Shown in pieces: positions 34,892 through 42,897 of a stretch of 64,000 bases of DNA. Source of the DNA: Achromobacter mucicolens (lineage in GTDB: Bacteria; Pseudomonadota; Gammaproteobacteria; Burkholderiales; Burkholderiaceae_B); NCBI RefSeq assembly GCF_902859725.1, contig NZ_CADIJP010000002.1, forward strand, positions 248,001-312,000, given 5' to 3'. The notes beneath the pieces are model-generated. The model was not told where the DNA came from, searched no databases, and was given only the letters and a program-made list of their open reading frames with translations. A program made the translations under genes and the position numbers. Position 1 is the first letter of the stretch. The number at the start of each line of letters is the position of its first letter.

Positions 34892-35245
34892 ATGGCTGGA
34901 ACGTCATTGCGGGTTGCGGCGGGCGTGGGGCTGATGTCGTTGGCGGCGCTTGCCGCGTGCGGCAAGAAAGAGGCCTATCCGCCCGAGGTCCAGCGCGAGA
35001 CCTATAGCTCGTGCGTCGCGGGTTTCAAGTCCCGGGTCCAGGCCTCGCCGGAAGTGGACGCGAAGGCCGCCAGTTATTGCAATTGCATGGTCGACGGTTT
35101 GCAGAAATCCGTGCCGTACGAAGAATTCAAGCAGCTGGACCAGCTGCTGGCGACCAAAAGCGCCACGCCGGACAGCGAAAGGCTGAGCAAGAGCGTGACC
35201 GAGGTGGTCAATGCCTGCTTGAAGCGCGAGATGCCCAAGGGCTGA
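34892..35245 (+). CDS. Small cysteine-containing lipoprotein
   Basis: Exported protein of 117 residues. The signal MAGTSLRVAAGVGLMSLAALAAC ends in a lipobox (ALAAC, Cys23). The mature part has a twin-CxC look: YSSCVAGFKSRVQ, SYCNCMVDGLQKSVP and a last VNACLKREMPKG, so three or four cysteines could form disulfides. GAGCGGGG precedes the ATG at 34892. I recognise no functional domain. It stands between a LysR and a convergent LysE gene. Confidence 0.75.
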   Translation: MAGTSLRVAAGVGLMSLAALAACGKKEAYPPEVQRETYSSCVAGFKSRVQASPEVDAKAASYCNCMVDGLQKSVPYEEFKQLDQLLATKSATPDSERLSKSVTEVVNACLKREMPKG

Positions 35246-35321
35246 CGTCCGCTGCCGCGGACGGGCTCGGTCCGCCGCGCCCGAGGGATCCTATGGGTTT
35301 TCAGGCCGATGCGACATGTGC

Positions 35322-35921
35322 TCAGCGAAACACCGACCAGGCCAGTGTCGCGGAAAACACGCCCAGCACGATCGACGCGCCGCGCTGCATTTTCGCCGGA
35401 TCGATCCACTTCATCCGTTCGCCGCCCAGCATCGCGCCAAACAGCACCCAGGCCAGGCCGATGGGCACCAGCAACAGCGCAAAGACGCCCATCGCCGTCA
35501 GATACGCCGCCAAGTGCTGGAAGGCCAGCGCGGGGAAGATGGCGCTGGCGAACAGAATGCCCTTCGGGTTGAGCAACGTGGCAACGAACAGGGTGCGCAT
35601 GCCGATCACTTGCTGGGCCGCGCAAGGCACGGCGCTGGCCGCGCGCCACATGCGCCACGCGAGCCAGGCGATGTACAGGCTGCTGGTGGCCCGGACCACG
35701 CCCGGCAACCAGGGCAGCACCTGCGCTGCTTCACCGAGAAAGCGGCCCCACACCGTGATTGAAATCAGATAGCCCGCAAGCTCGGCCAGCGTCAGCGGCG
35801 CGGACCGGCGAAAGCCCTGGCGCAGGCCGGCGGCGGCAAGCAGCGTATTGGTCGGGCCTGGCATGGCGAGAATGACGGCGACGCCCGCGACAAATAGGCT
35901 GGCGGTCGAGGCTGTGAACAT
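35322..35921 (-). CDS. LysE/RhtB family amino-acid exporter
   Basis: Inner-membrane exporter of 199 residues with six hydrophobic segments. The ATG at 35919-35921 gives MFTASTASLFVAGVAVILAMPGPTNTLLAAAGLRQGF, whose PGP motif and following glycine are diagnostic of LysE/RhtB. RTLFVATLLNPKGILFA carries the conserved LNPK. Substrate (a basic amino acid, threonine or homoserine type) cannot be predicted. Converges on the small lipoprotein gene. Confidence 0.88.
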   Translation of the reverse strand: MFTASTASLFVAGVAVILAMPGPTNTLLAAAGLRQGFRRSAPLTLAELAGYLISITVWGRFLGEAAQVLPWLPGVVRATSSLYIAWLAWRMWRAASAVPCAAQQVIGMRTLFVATLLNPKGILFASAIFPALAFQHLAAYLTAMGVFALLLVPIGLAWVLFGAMLGGERMKWIDPAKMQRGASIVLGVFSATLAWSVFR

Positions 35922-36068
35922 GATTCGGGTGGGGGATGACGGGGAAGGGCCGTCTTGTAGCACGGCCCTGTTACCGCATGCAATTGCCGATCAAGCGTCA
36001 GGTGCACTGCCAGAGGTGGCCGCTTACGCGGCAGGCGGCGCACCATTCAGGCGGCCTTTCGATTCGCC

Positions 36069-36590
36069 TTAGTCCTGCCAGCGCCAGCGCGAGGGCGCGT
36101 CGAACCCCGTCACGTCGGCCTGCATCAGCGGACTGGCGAGCATGTCCGGCTAGCGCGCGAATTTCATCGACACATCCGTGTGCGTGCCCCGGTCCAGATC
36201 TGCGCCCAGCGGCCTGTCCCATGCGGGCAGGACCTGCAGTTCCTGGCTGACTTCCCCGGCCTCGATGCGCCGCGCAATGTCGTCAAGCAACTGCGTGCGG
36301 GTGGCGAATCCCCTGCCTTGCAGATCCCGGGCGAAGAGTCGGTACCGGAGATTGGGTTCGGCGCCTTTCATCACACCCAGATTCAGGATTTGGCCTTGTT
36401 CGTTGCGCAACAGCAGATGGCCAGGGCGGGCGTAGATGCGGTAGATCCGCCACGGCGATGAGATCGCGGCGTGGCGCGGATGCGGATCGCGTCCCGATTC
36501 GGCAGGGCCACGGGACGGGGCGGGCGCTGGGGGAAGGCGCTTCACGCACGCATTGGCGAATCGGGCGATGGACCTGCTGATCAGGCTCAC
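36069..36590 (-). pseudogene. Unknown gene interrupted by an in-frame amber codon
   Basis: The open frame from 36590 encodes 146 residues (ISSPWRIYRIYARPGHLLLRNEQGQ, ATRTQLLDDIARRIEAGEVSQE) and stops at a TAG at 36150-36152 after MKFAR. In the same frame, 26 further plausible residues (PDMLASPLMQADVTGFDAP then SRWRWQD) run to a TAA at 36069-36071. A single C-to-T change from CAG (Gln) would explain the break. I do not recognise the family; no signal or membrane segment is seen. If the true end is at 36150 the protein is a 146-residue hypothetical. Confidence 0.6.
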
Positions 36591-36788
36591 GTGGCGTCAG
36601 CCGTCAACGCGGTGAATGGGACTGGGCGGGGGATGGGCGGGACGTTCTGGCGATGGTTGATCACGGCTTGCTCCTCATGGCGATACGGCGAGGCAACGCG
36701 CGTTTCAAGCACCACGCAGCCAGCATACGCGCTTTTCGCGCCGTCCCGTGGATTGAGTTGATTGGTTACGCAATAAGCACAAAGCGCG

Positions 36789-36817
36789 TTGACTTCCCCC
36801 GGCCGGGCACCCATAGT
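36789..36817 (+). promoter_or_regulatory. Predicted sigma-70 promoter of the cold-shock gene
   Basis: TTGACT (36789-36794), a 17-base spacer and CATAGT (36812-36817). Transcription would start near 36824, giving an untranslated leader of about 124 bases, as is usual for cold-shock genes. Confidence 0.55.
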
Positions 36818-36893
36818 GGTTCCGAAGCTTTTCGAGCATCGTGATTTTCGTCCGGTCTTGCACCCTTTGCGGGGCGCCTCATTGTTCGCGATC

Positions 36894-36942
36894 CTTTCCT
36901 TGACAGGCCTCGCTACGCGGCCTGTCCGCATTTAAAGGAAAG
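36894..36942 (+). promoter_or_regulatory. Leader hairpin covering the csp ribosome-binding site
   Basis: Two perfect helices are stacked. The outer one pairs CTTTCCTT (36894-36901) with AAGGAAAG (36935-36942). The inner one pairs GACAGGCC (36902-36909) with GGCCTGTC (36919-36926). They are separated only by an 8-base bulge on the 3' side, and the loop is 9 bases. The AAAGGA ribosome site, 8 bases from the ATG, is entirely within the outer helix, so translation should depend on opening this structure. Confidence 0.65.
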
Positions 36943-36947
36943 CGACA

Positions 36948-37151
36948 ATGGAAACCGGAATTGTGAAGTGGTTCAACGATGCCAAGGGATTTGGCTTCAT
37001 CATGCCCGAGAACGGCGGCAAGGATTTGTTTGCGCACTTCTCGGAGATCGTCAGCGACGGACACAAAGTGCTCCTGGAAAACCAGCGGGTCAGCTACGTG
37101 ACCGCGCAAGGCGCCAAGGGCCCTCACGCGACGCAGATCCGCGCGTTGTGA
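36948..37151 (+). CDS. Cold-shock protein, CspA family
   Basis: Single-stranded nucleic-acid-binding protein of 67 residues, one OB-fold cold-shock domain: METGIVKWFNDAKGFGFIMPE, with RNP-1 KGFGFI and RNP-2 LFAHFSEI. It would act as an RNA chaperone. The leader and hairpin upstream point to post-transcriptional control. Another hairpin and a small gene follow. Which of the several csp paralogues of these bacteria it is cannot be told. Confidence 0.96.
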   Translation: METGIVKWFNDAKGFGFIMPENGGKDLFAHFSEIVSDGHKVLLENQRVSYVTAQGAKGPHATQIRAL

Positions 37152-37153
37152 GT

Positions 37154-37173
37154 GGCGGGCCGCAAGGCCCGCC
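37154..37173 (+). terminator. GCAA-capped hairpin after csp
   Basis: GGCGGGCC, a GCAA tetraloop and GGCCCGCC form a perfect 8-base stem two bases after the csp stop. There is no T-run, and a gene follows 19 bases later, so it more likely protects the csp 3' end or attenuates the downstream gene than terminates fully. Confidence 0.45.
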
Positions 37174-37192
37174 GCCAAACATTGGAGGTCCC

Positions 37193-37450
37193 ATGTATCA
37201 GAACAATATGGTCTACAAGGGCTATAGGCTTAGCGCCAGCGTCTCCCGAGTTTCCATCGGGAGCGCGCATCGGCCAGCCTTCACCGCCACCGTGGCAGTG
37301 GAACTGGCCGGCGATCAGGACCGGCTTGGCGAGCCTCATGCCGTGCCGCTTTTCGTTGCCGGCGGTTTCGTCGCCACGCCCGGAATGGCGGTCGACGCCG
37401 CGATCACCCATGGTCGTCTGGTGGTCGATTCGCACGCCCGGATTGCGTGA
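37193..37450 (+). CDS. Small hypothetical protein downstream of csp
   Basis: Protein of 85 residues starting at an ATG with a good GGAGG ribosome site (about 8 bases before). Sequence features: MYQNNMVYKGYRLSASV, a hydrophobic beta-rich middle (VAVELAGDQ, VPLFVAGGFV) and ITHGRLVVDSHARIA. No signal or motif known to me. Lying 41 bases after csp, it may be cotranscribed with it. Probably a genuine small gene because of its ribosome site and codon use. Confidence 0.65.
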   Translation: MYQNNMVYKGYRLSASVSRVSIGSAHRPAFTATVAVELAGDQDRLGEPHAVPLFVAGGFVATPGMAVDAAITHGRLVVDSHARIA

Positions 37451-37485
37451 TTGCGCCCAATGCGGCAATAACGCGGCGCCACGCT

Positions 37486-39015
37486 TCAGCCCTTTAACCC
37501 GAGCCGCCGCGCCAGCTTATGCAGGTTGCTGGGGTCAACATCCAGCGCGCGCGCGGCGACGGCCCAATTGCCGTCGTGCGCGTCCAGCGCCCGGCGGATG
37601 ACCTGCCGCTGACAGGCGTCCACCGCGTCGCGCAGCGACTGCGCCGGCGCTTGGCGGGCGGGCGCGTCATCCGCATCGTCTTCCAGCGCGCCAGGCATGT
37701 CGCCGTCGGACAGGTCCAGCAGCTTGGCGCCCAGTGTGACGATTTCGTTGCGGCTGGCGCCGTGGCTGACTGCCTTGATGGCGGCCCGGCTGATGACGTG
37801 TTCAAGTTCGCGCACGTTGCCGGGCCAGCGGTAGCGGCGCATCATTTCCTCGGCCTCCGGCGATAGCCGCAGGCTGCGCAGCCCGAGGCGCGCGCGGTTC
37901 AGTTCCAGGTAGCGGCCGGCCAGCAACAGGATGTCGTTGCCGCGATCGCGCAGGGGCGGTATGGGAATCGGATACACCGACAGACGGTGGTAGAGGTCGG
38001 CGCGGAAATCGCCCGCGCGCACCAAGTCGCGCAGGCTGCGGTTGGTGGCCGCCACGATGCGCACGTCCACCGTGCGAGGACGGTCATCGCCCAGGCGCTG
38101 GATCTCGCCGTTCTGCAGGGTGCGCAGCAGCTTGGCCTGCACCAGCAGCGGCAGTTCGCCGACTTCATCCAGGAACAGCGTGCCGCCGTTGGCGGCTTCA
38201 AAGCGGCCGGGGCGGTCGGCCACCGCGCCGGAAAACGCGCCCTTTGCGTGGCCGAACAATTCGCTCTCGGCCAGGGACTCGGGCAGCGCGGCGCAGTTCA
38301 CGTGCACCAGCGGCCGGTCGCGGCGGCGCGACAGCCCGTGCACCCGGCGCGCAAACAATTCCTTGCCCACGCCCGTCTCACCCAGCAGCAGAATCGGCAA
38401 TTCCGAATCGGCCACGACCTCGATCTCGTGCAGCAGGCGGGCGATGGACTCGCTCTGGCCCAGGATCTCGCTGGCGGCGGGTGCGGCGCTGTCAGCCGGC
38501 GCCTGCCCGCGCGCCACGCGCAGGGCGCGGATCTCGGCCTCCAGGCGGGTGGTGCGCAGCGCGGCTTCGAGCAGCACGATGTAGTCTCGCAGATCGGCCT
38601 GCGCCTCCATGTCGAACGTGCCGACCTCCAGCGCGTCCAGCGTCAGCACACCCCAGGTCTTGCCCTCGATGTGCAGGCTGGTGCCCATGCAGTCGTGCAC
38701 GGGCAGCGGTTCACCGGCCATGCCGTTGATGAGTCCGTCGTAGGGGTCGGGCAGGGTGCTGTCGTGGTGAAAGCAGGTGACGCCGCGCCGCGCCAGGATG
38801 GCCGCCAGCCTCGGATGCTGCTGCACGGCGAAGCGGCGGCCCAGTGCGTCCTGCGTCAGGCCGTCCACCGCGATCGGGCGCAGGTGATCTTCTTCGAGCT
38901 GCAGCAGCGCGACGGCGCCGCAGCGGAAATGCGTTCGAAGACTGGAGACCAGACGCTGTAGACGAATGGCGGGCGGCAGGTCGGCGACCAGGTCGGCAAG
39001 CAGAAGATTTTGCAT
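37486..39015 (-). CDS. norR: NorR, nitric-oxide-responsive sigma-54 activator (GAFSGA variant)
   Basis: Enhancer-binding protein of 509 residues. The N-terminal GAF domain has the residues that in E. coli NorR hold the iron that senses nitric oxide: the PDPYD pair of Asp (90 and 93), Cys109 in VHDCMGTSLH and Asp127 in LTLDALE. The AAA+ domain follows with Walker A GETGVGKE (212-219), Walker B TLFLDEVGELPL and RWPGNVREL. A C-terminal Fis-type HTH is NWAVAARALDVDPSNLHKLARRLGL. The loop that contacts sigma-54 reads GAFSGA (259-264), where GAFTGA is nearly universal. It diverges from a di-iron repair gene with three target sites between. Confidence 0.93.
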   Translation of the reverse strand: MQNLLLADLVADLPPAIRLQRLVSSLRTHFRCGAVALLQLEEDHLRPIAVDGLTQDALGRRFAVQQHPRLAAILARRGVTCFHHDSTLPDPYDGLINGMAGEPLPVHDCMGTSLHIEGKTWGVLTLDALEVGTFDMEAQADLRDYIVLLEAALRTTRLEAEIRALRVARGQAPADSAAPAASEILGQSESIARLLHEIEVVADSELPILLLGETGVGKELFARRVHGLSRRRDRPLVHVNCAALPESLAESELFGHAKGAFSGAVADRPGRFEAANGGTLFLDEVGELPLLVQAKLLRTLQNGEIQRLGDDRPRTVDVRIVAATNRSLRDLVRAGDFRADLYHRLSVYPIPIPPLRDRGNDILLLAGRYLELNRARLGLRSLRLSPEAEEMMRRYRWPGNVRELEHVISRAAIKAVSHGASRNEIVTLGAKLLDLSDGDMPGALEDDADDAPARQAPAQSLRDAVDACQRQVIRRALDAHDGNWAVAARALDVDPSNLHKLARRLGLKG

Positions 39016-39016
39016 G

Positions 39017-39074
39017 GGTGAATTCTACCGTTGCAAGGTGAATAAAACCCTACCGCTGAAGGGTGATATCTACC
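39017..39074. promoter_or_regulatory. Three NorR-binding sites
   Basis: GGT-N7-ACC occurs perfectly three times: 39017-39029, 39037-39049 and 39062-39074, with AT-rich centres (GAATTCT, GAATAAA, GATATCT). The spacings are 20 and 25 bases centre to centre. Three such sites are the known enhancer of NorR targets. They lie 40-97 bases upstream of the sigma-54 element, and the first starts two bases from the norR start codon, which allows autoregulation. Confidence 0.85.
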
Positions 39075-39113
39075 CTTTAAAACGCAGGTGATTGATAAAT
39101 CGCAAGTTTTTCC

Positions 39114-39128
39114 TGGCACGGTTTTCGC
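39114..39128 (+). promoter_or_regulatory. Sigma-54 promoter of the di-iron repair gene
   Basis: TGGCACG (39114-39120), four bases, then TCGC (39125-39128) matches the -24/-12 element (TGGCACG-N4-TTGC) with one mismatch. Transcription would begin near 39140, about 27 bases before the ATG at 39167. Confidence 0.8.
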
Positions 39129-39166
39129 AAGTAGAGAGGCACCGTCATGATCTATGGAGAGACGCG

Positions 39167-39838
39167 ATGAGCATGGTTGAGCAATCCCTGGGCCAGTTGG
39201 CCCGCAGCATTCCCGGCGCCACGCAGGTGTTTCACGAATTCGAACTGGACTTCTGCTGTGGCGGCAAGAAAAGCCTGGCCGAGGCGGCAGCCCAGCGTTC
39301 GCTGGATCCCGCGCAGATCGAGGCCCGCCTGGTCGCCCTGGCGCAGGACCCCTCGCAGGAAACGGACTGGGGGCTCGCTTCGCCGGCCGAGCTGGTCGAT
39401 CACATCCTGGCGCGCTACCACGAGGTCCACCGTCAGCAACTGCCGGAACTCATCCGCCTGGCCTTGAAGGTGGAACAGGTCCACGCCGACAGCCCGGATT
39501 GCCCGGCGGGCCTGGCCGATCACCTGCGCGCCATGCAGCAGGAACTGGAAAGCCACATGCAGAAAGAGGAACAGGTGCTGTTCCCGATGCTGGCGCGCGG
39601 CCACGGCGCCATGGCCACCATGCCGATCATGGTCATGCGCACGGAACACGACGACCACGGCGTGGCGCTCGAACGCCTGATGGCGCTGACCAACAACGTG
39701 ACCCTGCCGCGTGCGGCCTGCAATACCTGGCGCGCGCTTTACCTGGGCATTCGCCAGTTCAAGGAAGACCTGATGGCGCACATCCACCTGGAAAACAACA
39801 TCCTCTTCGAGAACGCAGGAGCGCGTGCGCCGGCCTGA
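39167..39838 (+). CDS. Di-iron iron-sulfur cluster repair protein (YtfE/ScdA/NorA type)
   Basis: Cytosolic di-iron protein of 223 residues that repairs nitrosative damage to iron-sulfur clusters or binds nitric oxide. The N-terminal ScdA-like part has the paired cysteines FELDFCCGGKKSL (30-31). The hemerythrin-like domain has iron-ligand His/Glu sets in ELVDHILARYHEVHRQQLPEL, LESHMQKEEQVLFPML, MRTEHDDHGVALERL and LMAHIHLENNILF. The ATG at 39167 is chosen over an upstream in-frame ATG because it follows the predicted transcript start and a GGAGA. NorR sites and a sigma-54 promoter precede it, so it should be induced by nitric oxide. Confidence 0.93.
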   Translation: MSMVEQSLGQLARSIPGATQVFHEFELDFCCGGKKSLAEAAAQRSLDPAQIEARLVALAQDPSQETDWGLASPAELVDHILARYHEVHRQQLPELIRLALKVEQVHADSPDCPAGLADHLRAMQQELESHMQKEEQVLFPMLARGHGAMATMPIMVMRTEHDDHGVALERLMALTNNVTLPRAACNTWRALYLGIRQFKEDLMAHIHLENNILFENAGARAPA

Positions 39839-39899
39839 CGGCGCGCGGCAAGGAAGGGCGGGGCCTGCCGGCCCCGCGGCATCAGCAGGGAAGGTCCGT

Positions 39900-40310
39900 A
39901 TGAACATCGACAAATTCAAGCAGCAGCACGTGGATATCCTGGAAGGCATCGCGTCGCTGCGCAAGCTGGCCCTTGCCGGCGTGGCGCGCAACGCGGCCGA
40001 GATCGCCCAGGGCATCGTCGCCATGAGCGCCACCATCAAACTGCATCTGGCGGTCGAGGACCGCGCGCTGTATCCCGCGGTGGCGCGCAGCGCGGACGCC
40101 GACCTGGCGCGAAAGGGGCGCGAATTCCAGGAAGAGATGGACGCCATCGCCGCCGCCTACGAAGGCTTCGCCAAGCGCTGGAACAATGCCCGCAGCCTGG
40201 AACTGGACGAGCGGGGCTTTCGCGACGACGCCAATACCGTGCTGCGCCGTGTGCACGAGCGCATGCAGCGCGAAAACCGCGATCTCTATCCCCGCATCGA
40301 GGCGATGTAG
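39900..40310 (+). CDS. Hemerythrin-like domain protein
   Basis: Small four-helix protein of 136 residues with a hemerythrin-type motif set: FKQQHVDILEGIASL (His10), IKLHLAVEDRALYPAV (H-x4-D/E), and the C-terminal VHERMQRENRDLYPRIEAM (H-x3-E type). Starts at an ATG (39900) with a GGAAGG ribosome site, 61 bases after the di-iron repair gene, so it is probably the second gene of the NorR regulon here. May bind oxygen, NO or iron. Confidence 0.85.
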   Translation: MNIDKFKQQHVDILEGIASLRKLALAGVARNAAEIAQGIVAMSATIKLHLAVEDRALYPAVARSADADLARKGREFQEEMDAIAAAYEGFAKRWNNARSLELDERGFRDDANTVLRRVHERMQRENRDLYPRIEAM

Positions 40311-40469
40311 CGCCAGATCCGCCAGACGCTTCAGACGCGGCGGTGCGCACGGCGCACAACCCGCCCCGATCCGGACACAAACGGAATGAAAACCGACAGC
40401 TCGGTTGCATGAATCCGCCGGTCGCCGCCTGTACACTCGGAGCACCTTATTGGGCGCCTGGGGATCTTG

Positions 40470-41387
40470 ATGGCCGGAAGCAGCTTTTTCGCGTTGTTCG
40501 ACGATATCGCCACCATCCTGGATGACGTTTCCGTCATGACGAAGGTGGCCGCCAAGAAGACGGCGGGCGTGCTGGGCGACGACCTGGCGCTCAACGCCCA
40601 GCAGGTCAGCGGCGTGCCCGTCAACCGCGAGCTTCCCGTCGTCTGGGCGGTGGCCAAGGGTTCCTTCATCAACAAGCTGATCCTGGTGCCCGCGGCGCTG
40701 CTCATCAGCGCCTTCGCACCCTGGGCGATCACGCCGCTCCTGATGTTGGGCGGCGCCTTTCTTTGCTACGAAGGCGTCGAGAAGCTGGCGCACAAGTACC
40801 TGTCGCATGGCGAATCCCCGGAAGGGCATCACGCCGCGCTCTCCGAGGCGCTGCAGAACCGGTCGGTCGACATGGTCGCGTTCGAGAAGACCAAGATCAA
40901 AGGCGCGGTGCGTACCGACTTCATCCTGTCGGCGGAAATCATCGTCATCAGCCTGGGCGCGGTGGCGGGCGCCGACTTCACACGGCAGGTCGCGGTGCTG
41001 TCCATCATTGCCATTGCGATGACGGTGGGCGTCTACGGCCTGGTCGCGGGCATCGTCAAGCTCGATGACCTGGGCTTGCACCTGAGCCAGAAATCGTCGC
41101 GCGCGGTGGCCTGGCTGGGCGAGCGGATCGTGGGCGCGGCGCCTTACCTGATGAAGACGCTGTCCGTGGTTGGCACGGCCGCCATGTTCATGGTCGGCGG
41201 CGCCATCCTGACCCACGGCATTCCCCCCGTGCATGCGGCCATCGAACACGCCGCCGCCGCGGTGGGCGGGGGCGGCGTCGTGCACGCGCTGGTGTCCACG
41301 TTGCTCAACGCCCTGTTCGGCATCGTCGCCGGCGCGGTCGTGCTGGGCGCGGTGAGTCTGGTCAAGCGCCTTTTCAAGAAAGGCTGA
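40470..41387 (+). CDS. DUF808 (YedI-like) inner-membrane protein
   Basis: Membrane protein of 305 residues with about six hydrophobic segments. The N-terminal signature [45 protein letters not shown]-type and [10 protein letters not shown], then [21 protein letters not shown], identify DUF808/YedI. Biochemical role unknown across the family. It has its own start region after the hemerythrin gene (159-base gap) and converges on an RND operon. Confidence 0.92.
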   Translation: MAGSSFFALFDDIATILDDVSVMTKVAAKKTAGVLGDDLALNAQQVSGVPVNRELPVVWAVAKGSFINKLILVPAALLISAFAPWAITPLLMLGGAFLCYEGVEKLAHKYLSHGESPEGHHAALSEALQNRSVDMVAFEKTKIKGAVRTDFILSAEIIVISLGAVAGADFTRQVAVLSIIAIAMTVGVYGLVAGIVKLDDLGLHLSQKSSRAVAWLGERIVGAAPYLMKTLSVVGTAAMFMVGGAILTHGIPPVHAAIEHAAAAVGGGGVVHALVSTLLNALFGIVAGAVVLGAVSLVKRLFKKG

Positions 41388-41434
41388 TGCGCCAGCCGGT
41401 CCCGGCGCGCCACGAAGACCGGCGCGTGGGATCG

Positions 41435-42895
41435 CTACCTTTGCGGTGCGGCGGCGACCGGCGACCCCATTGCCTGGAACAGCGCCGCCGTTTCCGTCAT
41501 GCGGCTGTTGGCGTATTCCAGTTCGCGCAGGCGCGCAGCGACGTAATGCTGCTCGGCGGCGTATTGGGTGTAAGGCGCCAACGCGCCCAACTTGACCCGG
41601 CTGGCCGTGTTCCGATAGGACTGTTCGGCCGCGCGCCGCGAGGCTTCCGCCGACGCCAGCGCCTGTCCGCCCGCATCCAGGCGCGAGAGCGTGTCGGCCA
41701 CATCGCGAAACGCTGTCAGCACGGTCTGCTTGTATTGCAGGACGGCGGCCTCGTAGCGTTCTTTCGCGGCGCTGCGTTCGGCCAGCAATTGCCCGCCATG
41801 GAAGATCGGCTGCGTCAGCGACGCGCCAATGGCCCAGATAGAGCCGCCACCTGACAGGGCGTCGCCCCAAGAGAACCCGCCCTTGCCCATGGACGCCGAC
41901 AGCGACAGGCTGGGAAACATCTGCGCGGTGGCCAGGCCCACGTCGGCCGCGGCGGCCTCAAGCGCCGCCTCGGCGACCCGGATGTCCGGCCGCGAGGCCA
42001 GCAGTTCCGATGGCACCACCACGGGCACCGCCTCGGGCACGGCCAGCGTGTCGAAGGCCAGGTCGGGGGGCGCCTGGTCCGGACTGCGGCCCAGCAGCAC
42101 GGCCAGCGCGTGACGCGTGGCATGCCACTGCGCGCGCAGACCGGGCAAGGATGCCTCCAGCGTGGCGGCGTCCTGGTCGGCGGCCAGCGCATCGTTCTGC
42201 GAGGCAGAGCCGTATTCATAGCGGCGTTGCGTGTCATGCGCCACCTGCCGCAGCAGCACCGCCTGCTTTTCCGTCAGCGCCACGCGTTCGGCCAGCGCGG
42301 CCGAGGTGATCGCACCGGTGACGATGTTGGCCGCGAGCGAGCGCCGGGCCGCTTCAAGCTGATAGGCCTGCTGCGCGACCTGCGCCGCCAGCGACGTGTT
42401 GGCAAAGCGCGCCGCGCCAAAGAGGTCCAGGTTGTAGCTGGCCTGCACCTGGCCCGTGAAGACGTTAAAGAGCGCCGTGGGTTCGGGCAGTTCGGGCATC
42501 GTCAGCGCGCGGTTGCGCGTGGCGCTGGCGCCCGCGTCCACCGAAGGCAGCAGCGAGGAATTGACCTGCCCGCGCAATTGCTCGCGCGCGCCTGCCAGGT
42601 TGCGTTCGGCGGCGGCCAGGTCCGGGCTGTTGGCCAGGCCTTCCTCGACGAGTGCGTTCAGCGCCTCGGAGCCGTAGCGCTTCCACCACTGCGGCACGGG
42701 GTGCGCGCCGCGCTCGAAGCGTTGCGCCACGCCCTGCGCGGTGGCACCCGCGGGGGGCGCGGCCTCGACGCCATATTGCGCGGGTTGCGCCATGCTGGGC
42801 GGCTTGCTGTCCGGCGCGAAGGCGCAGCCGCCCAGTGCCAGCATCAGCGGCAGCGCCGCAAACCGAACGCGTTGGAAAGTGAAGGGGATGCGCAT
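41435..42895 (-). CDS. RND efflux outer-membrane lipoprotein (NodT/OprM family)
   Basis: Outer-membrane channel of 486 residues. The ATG at 42893-42895 starts a lipoprotein signal with lipobox ALGGC (Cys24). Two OEP repeats follow, typical blocks being YNLDLFGAARFANTS, LPSVDAGASATRN, LASRPDIRVAEAALEAAAADVGLATAQMFPSLSL and LLAERSAAKERYEAAVLQYKQTVL. It is the third gene of an adaptor-pump-channel operon, starting 2 bases after the pump gene. The complex would span the envelope for drug or toxin export. Confidence 0.93.
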   Translation of the reverse strand: MRIPFTFQRVRFAALPLMLALGGCAFAPDSKPPSMAQPAQYGVEAAPPAGATAQGVAQRFERGAHPVPQWWKRYGSEALNALVEEGLANSPDLAAAERNLAGAREQLRGQVNSSLLPSVDAGASATRNRALTMPELPEPTALFNVFTGQVQASYNLDLFGAARFANTSLAAQVAQQAYQLEAARRSLAANIVTGAITSAALAERVALTEKQAVLLRQVAHDTQRRYEYGSASQNDALAADQDAATLEASLPGLRAQWHATRHALAVLLGRSPDQAPPDLAFDTLAVPEAVPVVVPSELLASRPDIRVAEAALEAAAADVGLATAQMFPSLSLSASMGKGGFSWGDALSGGGSIWAIGASLTQPIFHGGQLLAERSAAKERYEAAVLQYKQTVLTAFRDVADTLSRLDAGGQALASAEASRRAAEQSYRNTASRVKLGALAPYTQYAAEQHYVAARLRELEYANSRMTETAALFQAMGSPVAAAPQR

Positions 42896-42897
42896 GG

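Larger units (their letters stand above)
36591..36947. other. Gene-free stretch upstream of the cold-shock gene
   Basis: About 357 bases with no convincing gene. It contains a good sigma-70 promoter (36789-36817), an untranslated leader of about 120 bases, and the hairpin at 36894-36942. The portion 36591-36785 would hold the start region of the divergent minus-strand gene; I see no clear operator there. Confidence 0.6.
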
